A stretch of DNA of 64,000 nt from Astropecten irregularis (Eukaryota; Echinodermata; Asteroidea; Paxillosida; Astropectinidae): positions 20,497,662 to 20,561,661 of the forward strand of contig OZ020252.1 in assembly GCA_963971285.1 (NCBI GenBank), read 5' to 3'. The translations under genes were made by a program, and so were the position numbers. Shown here piece after piece: positions 22,991 to 35,015 of the stretch. Position 1 is the stretch's first letter. Each line of letters begins with the position of its first letter. Under the pieces are notes generated by a model that had not been told where the DNA came from, did not search any database, and saw only the letters and a list, made by a program, of their open reading frames with translations.

Positions 22991-24610
22991 CTGGGCCCTG
23001 ATCCGTGTTGTAGGGTCCATTTGGCTTTGGCCTTGGCTCCATTTAGTACAGCCATTAATGTAACCGTCAAAACAGAGGTTTCAGTGGCTATGGCTTGGAG
23101 GTAGACACTTTGTTTCAGGGCTTCAACGAAGAACCACATCATACTGTAGGTATAGCTTACGGATGACTTGAGACAGAGCCAAAGCCAGCGCTGAAGCGTT
23201 CTTTTAGTGTGCTTTGTAAATGAGTGAGTTTGACTATATTGACATTATCATGACGACATCAATGACGTAGGCCTATTACTGGTATGAGTCACCAGCTGTA
23301 CCGTCCAGTAACTTGTATATACCAGATTCTATATAAGGCGCAGACTTATGCATATAACAACAACAACACTGTATGTAGCCTTGAAATGAACTTGGTCAAT
23401 CTATAAGCATCGATATGTTGATATGACCGCGGGTAGCATATTCCTGATCAGGTCCAAGGGTAACTACTCAATGTATAACCATGAACCTACCACACGGAGA
23501 CCCAATATGCATCTCATTGGATCACGGTGGCCGCGATCGTCATATTTCCGATGGTGCTTGACACATCCGGCTCTCAAATATAATTACCTCTTATATTATT
23601 GGCATCGACCGGCCGACCTTGGCTTTCTGGGTTTTCTCTCTCTCTCTTGTTTTGCTTTTCTTGAGTAGAGCACCGTCTACAGCCAAGATGACAAACGGTC
23701 AAAAGCCCGGAAGACGAGCACGCGTTTACCATTAGCGATGGGGGCTCGCCGGTGAAACCTCTCAGCGGCCCGGTCAGACGGTGGAGGGGAGATGTCCTTA
23801 ACTATGATTAGGGTCTGCCTTCTTGCAGCCCCGTTGAGCTACCAAGCAGTGAAAACAATATCCCGAGGTCTCGAAACATAATGCAACTAGGTCATTTAGC
23901 AGCACCCCATGCCATGACCCTACGGGCGTTCATTTGGACATAAATAAAGACCCCCACTCGTTCTCGATTTGATATACTTGGATTTAGATTTGACATTGTA
24001 TCAATAATGATCATACACAAATTACATCACTACATGGTGCAATTTGAATAGCATGTCCATGTTAAACTTCAATAACTTATTACATGCATGCTGACAAACC
24101 TGGGTTTCTTTTCATCAAACCATACTCATGCAGCATTAATGGTGAATCCATTCAGTATTTCGTTCGTTTATAACTGTATTTCAAAGATGTTTCAAATAAG
24201 GCTGACATCGTTTAGAGTGACCTACAGCTTCTTAACCTGTCTATTTACTCTCTTACGAGTCTTCATAGTTCTGCCATGGAGCTAGGAAGAGAGACTGCAT
24301 ATTACATCAATGCATTAGAGTCATGGGTCCAGCACTCTCATATACACGTTCGTGGATTACAGAGAGTCGCAGCGATTTTGTTTGTATACATAAATGTCAC
24401 GTAGCAATGCTACAACTTCATCTGCACGGCAAAGCCAGTGCACAACATAAAAAGATTGTATGAAGAGAACTGATCTAATATAACTTACAGGTTTTCCATA
24501 TTATCCTAACGTAAAACAAACGTACATACAAGTGAAAACTTCTGCATAATTTCATGTCCAATGACTTGAATCCCTCAGATATGCACACAGAAATGTTTAA
24601 AACTGAGGTA

Positions 24611-24965
24611 TTTAAAGGTAACTTTATATTTTGATTTTTGTCCAAGAAATACAGATTCATGGGCAAAAATATCAAGGAAGATATAGAATCAGTCATCTGT
24701 GAAATTGACAGTCCCATGCGGGCCGACTTTGTTTTAGAAAACAGCGAAAAACGTCCACAGAATCACCGTTTCACCGTTATTTTTTATCTTTTAAATATCA
24801 CAAATATTTTCGGTTATTGCTTTACAAATTTCTGGATGATACACTATCTCCGGCAGACAATGTTCAACGGTATGTTTCTACCACCGCCATCTTCATACCC
24901 TGTAAGTTATACGTAAATCTGTGAATCTGTTTTGGTTTCCTACCAGAGTATGATAATACCTTTAA
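24611..24965 (+). mobile_element. MITE family A copy
   Basis: Same order of blocks as at 21764: CAGATTCATGGGCAAAAATA, CAGTCCCATGCGG, AATTTCTGGATGATACAC, CACCGCCATCTTCATACCCTG, GTATGATAATACCTTTAA. The 92-codon frame across it is not a gene. Confidence 0.8.
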
Positions 24966-25477
24966 TACAAAAATGTTCATGGGCTGCAAATTGTGCTCTT
25001 TTGGAAGATTTATTTAGTCACGTATCATGTTATTTGAAATCTATTACAATATGATGAGATCAATCAACCAATGACACAAACCGATCCTATTGGTAACGAT
25101 GTCATCAATGGTCGCTATATGTGAGATTCCGGGCATATGGCCGACTCTCGACACCAAGCTATTAAACAACCAATCAGAAACGACCACGTCATCCATTACA
25201 ATCAATGACATGCTTATTTGCATATATGCAAAGTGTGTTCATCAAAACTGCAACAGGACTTGATAAGTGATCGTCGGGCAATTATCAAATATACCATCTG
25301 GTATATGAACGCGCCGTGATAATGCAAGGTGGATTTACGTGCAACTCAGTTGAACGCGAGTGCGTCCCCCGGCCGAGTTCGTCAAACGTTTAAACGGCAA
25401 ATCTGCAGACATCGACAGGCATGGTAGTTAAATAACTTAATACGGATGACCTATATGCAGTGTCTCTTTCATTAATT

Positions 25478-25735
25478 TCAAAGGTAGCTTCAAACTTTTT
25501 TGCCAAAGATATGCAGCTTTATGGGCACAAAATATATGTAATATTGGTTCGTACTTTCGCACTTCTATTTCGTTAGCATGTCTCATTTTAAGGTCTCTAA
25601 GATCCACAAACAGATCCACATACCAATTGTCACCATGCAAAGCCTCAAATCAATACTCCTAAATCAAGTTTTAGGTAAATCTGTGAGGATTTCTGTTTTA
25701 GCATGCTAGCAAAGTATGATGTTATCTTTGATGTT
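25478..25735 (+). mobile_element. Rearranged family A-like element
   Basis: Ends resemble family A (TTTCAAAGGTAGCTTCAAAC...; GCAAAGTATGATGTTATC), but the middle contains GATCCACATACCAATTG, also seen near 9946. It is probably a mosaic of two elements. Confidence 0.5.
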
Positions 25736-26508
25736 AATGCTTCTTGGGGTCTTGCTGTAACTTCCAAAGTATCACACAATATTTGTTCGCAATTATTAAG
25801 ACTGGCAATTAGGAGACTTCACTCTTCAGCTTGTATACAGGTATTTTAAGAATTGACAGTTGCTTCATATATTCAATGACACTAATTATCTCAGTTTTCA
25901 ACCTACGAAGGAATATAGCAAATCTAGTGAAAATCTACACTCTTTACCGGCTCATGTCATTTTGTGGCAGCAGCTCCGAGCTGGATTCGTTGGAAATATT
26001 TCCCCTAATTTTAATTAAATTATGATTTAGGCAGGTGAGGTATATAAGCACGGAGATGATTCTACCTAAGCAGTTCACGAACTCTCTCCGTATATCCAGA
26101 CACAATGAGAGCCACTCAGTCCCTTAATACTCCATGCCCTAAACCAGCCAGGGTTCACTGTCGGGTTAATTAGCGCTTTATTACACATAACCCATGCATG
26201 CCTTCCGGAACTAATTTTTTCGCTCGATGATATCAATTTTTCCAAGAAAATAATATCATAGGAAACGAACGCTGCTCTGTTTTCAAAGGAAATGAAATTA
26301 GCATGTAAGGGGGAGGGGCAGTCTGTCTACATGTAAGGTATACTGACCCAAGTCAAACCGTTTTCAAGTAGGCCTAAATAAAAAAAAATATTGAAAACAA
26401 AAATGTATTTCCGTGTTAAACGAGTATATCATTTGCACAAATTGAGTATTTTTAGTAATTAATTTAAGCGAACAAACACGACCACATAATCATAGCAAAA
26501 TCAAATTA

Positions 26509-26873
26509 TTTAAAGGTACTATCATACTTTGGTTGCATACCGAAACAAATATCTTCACAGATTTACATAAAACTTACAGGGTATGAAGATGGTGATGGCA
26601 AAAACATACCGTTACAATTGTCCTGCCTAAAATGCTGTATTTATCCAGAAGAGAGTAAAGCCAATGACCAAAAGCAATTTTGATCTTTTAATGATCAAAG
26701 ATAACTGTGAAAAGATTCGAAAATACCTTTTTTCACTGTTTCCTCAAAAAGTGGGCACCGTATTCGACAAGGAATTTCACAGATGACTGTTACTGTATCT
26801 TCATATTCTTGATATTTTTGCCCATGAATCTGCATTTCTTTGACAAAAACCAAAGTATGATATTAACTTTAAA
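26509..26873 (-). mobile_element. MITE family A copy, reverse orientation
   Basis: Begins TTTAAAGGTACTATCATACTTTGG with the 3' block (CACAGATTTACATAAAACTTACAG) first, and ends CAAAGTATGATATTAACTTTAAA. Near full length. Confidence 0.8.
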
Positions 26874-27838
26874 TGGTCTTTTACCCTTGATTCCGTCTTT
26901 GGAGTAGAGGATGTTTAAAAATAATTTGGTGATAATCTTTTCGACGTCGATCCCTGATTTCAACAACAATTTTGATAACATTCATGCCTTAGAATAATTT
27001 CGATTGTGATAACGTCACATCGAAATGTTGAACACATGGATATAGGCTCTTGGGGCGATCCATTAATACCCCGCGTATTTGCTTTCCTTTACATCCCTTC
27101 AGAGCCGAGCAACATCTGGAAAAATGGGACGGTCAGACATCTTGCAAGAGTCTCGACCCCTTGTGTGTGTATGTAAACAGGAAGGTGTGACTGTTACCTT
27201 AAATGTTAGGTTAAAGGTGAACATTAATGGACGTGTACACCACTGTGCATACCTAATTGGTCATCTGAGCTCTGGATTAGTTTAAGGCTCTAGTGCAACC
27301 TTATGCTCAGTGCATGCACGGTTCAACCGATATTTTCACTGTACACCTCAAACAGCTTTAAAATTCATCTCCGTTCAGGCACCTACTATTATGGATTTGA
27401 AGTTTAAGGAAATTGGACAAAAATTGCAAAAGACTTCCTGAGAAAAAATTCTGTCATCGTGAATCCGAAGTGCATTTCTCACTTTAAGAATTGATGAATG
27501 CTTGCTACATTATTCAGTGTATAATATAAGCCAGTGACATTCATGGAATCCATGCTGCAGCTGGAACCGAGCTGACCTGTCAATGTGAACGGAACGGCCA
27601 CATAACTCCTGCCCTGCAGTTTGTCTATCCTGCCTTCATCACCATACAGCACTGCAGAGGCGAGCTGCATAACATAACACTGTGCAGGGACTCGCATCGA
27701 CACAATCTCCAAGAGGAACTCCTCCAACTTGATCGACCCACTCACATCAATGTATGGTCCTCTACAACCCTTTTTACATCAACCTTTGCTTTCACGGAGC
27801 ACGGACATCAACGTGTAAGGGGCCGACAAGGCATTTGG

Positions 27839-27930
27839 TATATCGAAGATCTATAGTGCTACAGAACAGCATGTACTGTCATATACATATCGAAGATCTA
27901 TACTGCCATAGAACAGCCTGTGTACTGTTG
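27839..27930 (+). repeat. Two-copy tandem duplication of about 48 bp
   Basis: TATCGAAGATCTATAGTGC...AGAACAGCATGTACTGT is followed by a second copy with a handful of substitutions. No coding frame spans it meaningfully. Confidence 0.6.
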
Positions 27931-28091
27931 TACATGGACTTAACCACTTATCTACATGACGAGCATGTCTTTTCATAACATCATGAATTACCTTTTGTTG
28001 TCCATGGATATTAAAATGAATTACCAAAGAAATCACTATTCATAATATACGCTTGCTCAAATCTGTTTGGCGCCATTTACTGGTCATCTTT

Positions 28092-28215
28092 ACTGGTTAA
28101 TTAATGAAACTGCTCACCAACAAAAATATATAACCTGAAATATAATGCTATATGACCACCTGATATATTTCGATCTAGGCCTGTAGCAGGAACTGTCTCA
28201 AAGATAAGAAAAAAG
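28092..28215 (+). repeat. Diverged family C copy
   Basis: AACTGCTCACCAACAAAAATATATAACCTGAAAT and ATTTCGATCTAGGCCTGTAGCAGG preserve the family order with many changes. Confidence 0.45.
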
Positions 28216-29231
28216 GGGAGAAGAAAATGCAAGCACATGATACTTTCTTTATAATTAGCGGCACAGAAGATGAAGGTCTGTACATAATGGGCTTACGCAT
28301 GTTCATGTCGCCTAATTTTTCAATCTTATTTTCACAGACAGACATTTCTGTGAATTAGAAATGTTTTCGACTTCCAGTACTAACTTCTGTCGGTGATTTT
28401 CCCTTAAAGGATTCAGGATAAATTGAAATGACTATTGAAATCCCAGATAAATACCCCTTTCCACGGTAAGGTGTTTTATATAAGTTGATGTGATCAGAAT
28501 GAAGGAGCACTTTATTGACTGGACAGGTCAATTAACAAGTCCGAATTCTACATAACGTGCTGGACACGGACAAACCATTTACATTCATAAAAAACACTGT
28601 CCGCCCTTAATTAAATACAAGCCAGTTACGATGTGCATCACTGTATAAACGCCATGTCTTGTCAACGCGACTTCCTGCAATTGATGAAGGGTACACCAAG
28701 GAAATCTCACCGCGTCACCGCGGCTCCCCAAGCCCCGACCCTTCCCAGCCTCTCCCAACCTGTTTATGCCCTGAAACCGGAGAATGCAACACCGTGCACA
28801 CGCGTACAATATCGAATTATTTCACTTCCTCCAAACCTCCCACAAAAAATACCGTCTCCCTTGAAAAACAATGGATGATTTCCGAAGAAACTGTGGCCCC
28901 TTCACCCCTGAGGTCATTTGAAATCTAAAGCTGGAATTCTATACTGATTGAAACTGATGGTCCTAATTCAATTTGTCGCCATCGGTTTTTATGACGAGAA
29001 CCACGAGCATAAAAAATGGGCAGAGACAAAATATCTTGCAATCGAAAGTAGACGCCGTATAATATGCTTATGCCTATTTGTTGCGGTTCGTAAAAAGAAA
29101 TGTTTCCAATCTTTAAGTTCGTGGTGAAAAATCAAAATTGAAGGCTGACGCCAAGGCGACGCCATAGTGGCGGGCGATAAATAAAGACGGTACGACATTT
29201 TGCCTAAAATATCAAGATTTTTGTTGAAGGT

Positions 29232-29594
29232 TAGCCTAAGGTACAATACATGATTGGTAAAGGTCACAGAACAGTACTCATACTTTGTATAATCCAGCAT
29301 GCACATACAATTTTAAACCTGCTAAAATTTGAGGTCAATCGGACATCTGAGTCCTGAGAAAATAGCGAAAAACCAACTAATTGTTTTCTTGTAAAACATA
29401 AAGAATGGTTATGATCTTACCCCGAGATTAAAACTGTTTTCGGTCTTTGTTTGACGAATTTCTGGATACAAACACCATTTCAGGCGGAAGAATTAACGGT
29501 ATGTTTCTATCAACACTATCTTCATATTCTGAATAAGTAGATCTGTGAACATTTCTGTGTGGGTATGTTACAAATCTTTTACTGTACCTTTAAC
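29232..29594 (+). mobile_element. MITE family B copy (full length)
   Basis: AAGGTACAATACATGATTGGTAAAGG start, TACTGTACCTTTAA end; inside CTTTGTATAATCCAGCATGC and ACCCCGAGATTAAAACTGTT. Inverted ends pair over about 20 bp. Confidence 0.8.
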
Positions 29595-30324
29595 AGAAAT
29601 GCATGAGAATTTATATGCATGATGCTAAACTTGGGCCCATAGGACATTTTGAAGATGCATGGTGGCAATGAGAATAGGCGCATGCTTTGGTAAAATCCTA
29701 CCTATGACACAAAATGAACGTTTCAGTCTGAGCAAAGTTTCGAAGCACGCTTAGGCCTACTTGTGTTTTTGTCTTGTCTAATACTGTCTTGTCTAATGAA
29801 GCATACGCGAGGAGAGAAGAACATTTAGGAGGTGTCAAAAGGAACATTCGACCATGCTTGTATCATATCACCATCAAAATAGGTAAAGTATAACATCGTG
29901 CTGCACGCAGAGTGAGCATGAAACAATATGTATCTCACCAAACCAAGAAAACCACAGACTACTGCACCAATATAGTATAAAAGTCCTATAATATCTAGAC
30001 GTCATTAATTATTTGTTTCTTTCAACAGATCCCTTCCAAGCAGGTGGATTTATTATTTCATGAATTATTTTCAATTTGCTTCATCATTCCCGTGCAGACG
30101 ACATGAATGCAGTTATGTATTCATACAAGCCGATTCTACGTCAATTATTGATTAGTCTAGAAACATACAAATAAAATTAATAAATTACGTCAGGAATCTG
30201 ATGCACCGTGCATTATAGTGCATAGAATATTTTCCTCTTGTTAAAAAAAATACATTTTGTTTATTTTTGCCCGAAGATGTTGAATTGTTTATTTTTTAAG
30301 ATTTAAGAAAGAGAGATTTCTTAC

Positions 30325-30412
30325 CTTGTTATTGGTGAGAGATTCCTCTGGTTAGCATCATAATTACTGGATAGCTCCGTAGATCACCATAGTTGCAGTC
30401 ATCTAGGGGCTC
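30325..30412 (-). other. Putative non-coding 5'UTR exon, probably of the collagen gene
   Basis: An 88-bp block is framed by an acceptor (cctcgtag) and a strong donor (AACAAG then GTAAGAAAT). It has no long open frame. The next strong same-strand acceptor followed by a translated start is the one before the collagen ATG at 17090, so the simplest reading is a 5'UTR exon with a 13-kb intron. It could instead belong to an unrecognised non-coding transcript. Confidence 0.4.
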
Positions 30413-30498
30413 CTACGAGGGAATATGGTAGAGTGAAGTATACAATAGTCGTTATAGGCGTAATTTCCTTCAAATAACCGCATCAACGTTCAACTCAC

Positions 30499-30672
30499 AA
30501 TATGAAATCCTTGTAAGAAATTCCCAGACAACATGCAGGGTGATGAAAAAAACTCCGAAAGAGCGCTCAGCCAGAGGAAGAGTGTAGAAATTCACGTCGA
30601 TGTAAAAAGGCTGCCTGCCTTTCTGCTACACCAATGTTGTACGGTAGAAATTAATAGTTATGTCAGGTGTGT
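30499..30672 (-). other. Putative first non-coding exon upstream of the collagen gene
   Basis: A donor (ATATT then GTGAGTTG) lies at 30498-30493, about 80 bp before the acceptor of the 30325-30412 exon. The 5' end is estimated from the TATA-like element at 30703-30711. It contains no useful reading frame. The intron would be only about 80 bp. Confidence 0.3.
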
Positions 30673-30702
30673 GTTGTGTAGACTAGGTAGGTGTGTGTGT
30701 AT

Positions 30703-30711
30703 ATATTTATA
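30703..30711 (-). promoter_or_regulatory. TATA-like element, possible collagen promoter
   Basis: The minus strand reads TATAAATAT about 30 bp upstream of the proposed first exon. It sits in a CA/TA-rich low-complexity stretch (GT-rich on the plus strand), so the match may be accidental. Confidence 0.28.
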
Positions 30712-30879
30712 TATGTGTATGGTGTGTGTATGATCGATGTCAGAGTGGAGCCTAGATGGTTTGGAGTGACGTCGGTGACTTTCTCTCTTCATGTGTTCAC
30801 TTGGCACAGGATCAATAGCGATACATTACACGACGTAATGGGATGGACCATAGACTCGCCTCTAGTCCTCTCCTAGTGT

Positions 30880-30882
30880 ATT

Positions 30883-30914
<32 letters not shown>

Positions 30915-30918
30915 CACC
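30880..30918 (+). repeat. (CAT)n microsatellite
   Basis: About twelve CAT units with one or two changes; the minus-strand frame reads poly-Asp. Confidence 0.9.
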
Positions 30919-32994
30919 GACACTGGTCACTGTGCTTACCCTTGCAATATCGGAACTTGGTGACCCTGTAATTAGCTTAATCAGGGAACCAGGCAATAAA
31001 AAGTCCACTGATTGGTTGTTAAGACCATAATTGGACGTGCGATTCCATTCCACCATATAAACGGTTGGGGTTTATTTTAGTCGCGTGCCCTTGACGGTAA
31101 ATTAGATGGAGTCATTAAGGGATCATATAACCCGAGCCAACGTCATTGGGAACTAGACTGTATACTATCCCTAGACTGACAAAGCTATATATGGCCAATG
31201 GGGACTCGTATTTCTTAATGGTATGGAAGTTGGGACGTGCACAATATATGACAATGAGGATTCTTATATGTTGGGCTTATAACGTCATCCACTGAAACGA
31301 CTATAAAACCATTGAAACGGATGCCTGTGGTTTCCTTGGCAACAACCAAACGTGTCTTATCATTTTATAAACAAGGGCCAGGCAGTTCCTAAGATAGAAA
31401 CATTTTGTAATAAAGACTGCATCCCAATTAATGATACTAATGATATTAACCAGCTTGGCGTAAGGGTTACACATTGGTCTATACTGGCCTTCGAGTGAAC
31501 CCATCGTGTACACCATAACTTATTTTCACCGGGCCCCTGCTCCTCAACTACTCGTTCTAAAATGAAGTACCGGTGCCGCCGATGATGTTGCAGAGGTCGT
31601 CGGCATTTCTACTCGCACTACACCGCGTATCATTCTGATGGCCTTTAATTTGCTGCATGGCGAGTGATCCGTCGTTAGGAGATGGTTAGAGGTTGGCAAC
31701 GGAGTGTCATACGCTAATTCTCACTGGGGGGCGCCCTACGCCATTCAGCAGGGGAGGTAACCAATTATGTCGTCATTGAGCGAGAGATATATATCATATA
31801 TGGTGCTGCATCTGTTGTGTTTACAAAGGAAACTGTCAATCTCAATGGGACTAGAGTCTTGGAGTTTGGTGGAGCAATTTTATGAAGACGTATGATGATG
31901 CAATTAAACGTCAAGTTTTGACTTGATTACGTCCTAATGTTTGAATGTGGTATAGTTTTGGAAGCAGCACCAACGAGATTCTCTCTATATGAGTAACTAG
32001 ACTGATATGAGCAAGGTTTGATGTCCAAACTGAAAGTTGATCTATTTTAGTACTATAACTCCTTTGCTATGCTCAGAGTTTTGGGATCCAGTTAGGCGGA
32101 TCGGGAGATGATGAGCCCAGGATCCATGATGATAATTCCTCAAAAGCTCCTTGAGGCCTCTTGACTGACACTATCTGCTCCTCTGACTGCAGTCTCCATC
32201 TCGACACCTGTCAACAGTCATCTCCATCGGGGTTCTGCTCCTGACCTTCTCCAATAGGACACGGGATACTGATGACCCAATACGCTAAAGGTCAACCACG
32301 CAGACGTATGACATCTTGTCTTGCTATGACATCACACGCACGTAACTCACGTCCTATCATCCCTGAGACTACACCAGACTTTGCGTGGGGCTTGCAAAGG
32401 GCCTGGCACGGTCGGTAAAGGGCGGACGGTGTGACAAGCACGAGTCATCCGACTACTCACAATTTACAACCGGGAACGAACTCTTTGAATGTTACATGCA
32501 TGGACTTTTCCCTACTGGTGACACATTACCCTGTATACAACTCTCAGGCAATTCTGACAATGTTGATGGTGAAAAGATTACATCGTTTATAAAATTGTTC
32601 ACTTAAGATCAAGGTGATGATTGTTCAAGTTCCTCCATAGTTTAACTGTCTCGTAATTAATTAATAATTAATTGATAGTTCCCCAGAGCGCATACCATGG
32701 GCGGCAAACAAGGCTTATGCTGATCGCTCACAAATCAAAAGGCTATTCCGTTGCCTAAATGAATCATCATCATCTTGCAGAAACAATACAACAGTGAGAC
32801 TATACGGATGAGCCCTTAAAGATTTACTGTAATCAAAATTGAGAAAGGGGTGAAAGTGATTTAAAATTATTGCTTAATACATAATTATTGACAGAGAATG
32901 CTCTCAATATGAACATAATTGTGTCAATTTCAAGTTCATTGGTTTGGAGGAAGTTTAGAAATAGGTAAGTAAAGTTTGTGCACGACCCTATGGG

Positions 32995-33262
32995 AAAGTC
33001 TCCCTAAGGTCCTATCCCCTCATAAGTGCCCTTGGCACTGTAGCTCAAAAGCCTGATGAAACCTTTTATGGAAAGATGATGAGAAGAAGATACAGTTTTA
33101 GAGGTGGGAGGAAAACCCCAGAGTAATATTCTGGGTAAACCCCACAGAATCAGGTAGGGACTGAGTGAAAACCCAATCCTCTTGTGGACCGAGCCGGTCT
33201 TGAACCCGGTCCGCCAGAGGTGAATGGCGAGGAAAGAACCGCTACGCCAACCTGACTCCTGT
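32995..33262 (-). repeat. tRNA-derived SINE (type 2), second copy
   Basis: The minus-strand head has GGTTGGCGTAGCGGTTC and GGGTTCAAGACC. The GTTTTCCTCCCACC segment is in the same relative position as in the 33962-34314 copy. The 3' end is not clear. Confidence 0.6.
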
Positions 33263-33961
33263 GTATCAACTACCGGGCGGGTATTATGAATGAATATCAG
33301 TGGTGTAAAACGCACGTGCATAAGTCAAATGTGGATTACGGGGAGAGTGGTAGGCTTGGGGTGTCTTTAACTGCCGTGTTGCCCTGCCGTCGGGCAGGCG
33401 GTCTAATTGCCCATCTGCTCGGTCCAGTCAAAGACCACGTCCCCTATGGTGCTTATATAACTCCAAAAAACGAAAAGTCAACGAGGGCATCGTACTAAAG
33501 ATATTGGAACGTGTATCCTGGAGTTGTGTTTCTTTCCTTTCGCATTTTTGTACAAATTGTGGTTTCCTTTTTAGACGAAGCCTTCGGGATCGAACCTGTT
33601 GCATTGTTGTCTGGTGGACGAGAGGTCTAGAATATGGAACGACGACAAACAATTGCTAAGAGTCGGCATTCCCTATTTGAGCCACAAGTCCAGAGAATGG
33701 TTGGTCGGGCACTGGTAGCAAGAAAGCCCCAATACCAGTGTTTAACTCACGGTGAATAATTATAGAGTCACGAAACACAACTGCGGATACATGCTTGAGC
33801 AAATGAGATGGATAAAATCAATGAAATGAACCAACCAGAGAGACAATTGAAGTCAAGGTATCTCCGGTAAAGCGTGTACACAAAGATCTATGGGATACGT
33901 GTTGTGCATGGTTGGCGGTTGTACTGTTGTTTGAGCAAACTCCATGCCCAATTCAACCCAC

Positions 33962-34314
33962 TGATAATAATAATAATAATAATAATTTGGGAGGCTAATC
34001 ATCCTTACTGGCAGCTGGGCTGCTGAATTGCGAATGATGCGACTTCAACGTGATCGAGTAGCAGGCTTTCATGGGCGCCCTTGGCTGCCAGCCACATCAA
34101 CCCATAGGCCTATGTTCACGGAGCACAGCCTGAGATCGAAAGTGTTTGATTTTTTGTGGAGGGAGGAAAACCGGAGAACTCGGAGAAAAAACCCTCGTAG
34201 CATAGGAGAGAACCAACGCATAACTCTACTCACATTATGACCCAGGCCGGATTCGAACCCGGGACACATTGGTGAGAGGCGAGTGCCTAACGCACTTGCC
34301 ACCTATGCTCCCCA
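33962..34314 (-). repeat. tRNA-derived SINE (type 2) with (ATT)n tail
   Basis: The head at the 34314 end has GGTGGCAAGTGCGTTAGG (box A-like) and GGGTTCGAATCC (box B). The body contains a GTTTTCCTCCC segment and ends at a (TTA)n tail (33962-33987), as expected for a complete SINE of about 350 bp. Confidence 0.72.
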
Positions 34315-34904
34315 AACAACTGAGAAACAACTATGTAAAAAAAAAGTGCTGGGATTAGGCTATTAACTACAATTGTCCGTCACAAGAAGCATAAACATGT
34401 ACTGTACATGTATGCAACAGTTCAGTCTACGTGGTTAATAGCCGCACATCTTGAAACCGTATGCCTGTATGCATGAGTTCAATTCTATATCTGGAACATA
34501 CTTTGCATCGTGGTAGAGACGCAGATCGATCATCAGTGATATACAGTTCACGTCATAATGAAGATGCCTACATTGCCTCCGGACAGAAAAGCCTTTCTAT
34601 CTATGTAAATAGATTATTTCTGAATCGCCGCTAGGGTTTCTCTGAAAGAGATCACTTTCCATTCTTGATATAAACATTGATAGCAAGGAAGGTAACATAA
34701 GGCAAAAGAGTTGCTCCCCTCAAATGGCCCTCAGTGTGCAACAGGAGAGGACGCTTATTTTAACGTCGACATCTGACCTTTGGGTTATCTAGGGAACCTT
34801 TAACAACTTGGAGCTTTCTTAAAAGTTCTTGAAGTGATTTCAGTCTGTGAGTATCATAAAGCTTCCAGATTTGACTATTTACTTTAACTTGTAAAACTGC
34901 AGCT

Positions 34905-35015
34905 AATATCTTATCATCAAACGCGTCAGGAGGCCCTCCTAACTCTATAAGCATTTGATATATTTCAGGTCATTTTGGCTGATGAGCAGTTTGCAGCAGT
35001 TTTTTTCTTGTATCT
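34905..35015 (-). repeat. Family C copy
   Basis: Reverse form: AGGAGGCCCTCCTAACTCTA, then TATATTTCAGGTCATTTTGGCTGATGAGCAG and GTTTGCAGCAGTTTTT. One arm of the hairpin is present. Confidence 0.65.

Larger units (their letters stand above)
17760..30324. other. Presumed long collagen intron, no coding exon seen
   Basis: Apart from the listed MITEs, the SINE fragment and the tandem duplication, I see only short frames without domains. The stretch 27480-27745 has an 88-codon minus-strand frame with no recognisable motif. Confidence 0.5.

Noticed and set aside
24638-24916. 92-codon frame
   Set aside because: Lies entirely inside a family A MITE.
27479-27745. 88-codon minus-strand frame in the long collagen intron
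   Set aside because: No start context, domain or splice partner in phase with the collagen; kept only as a remark.
30862-31056. Poly-Asp minus-strand frame
   Set aside because: Product of the (CAT)n microsatellite.
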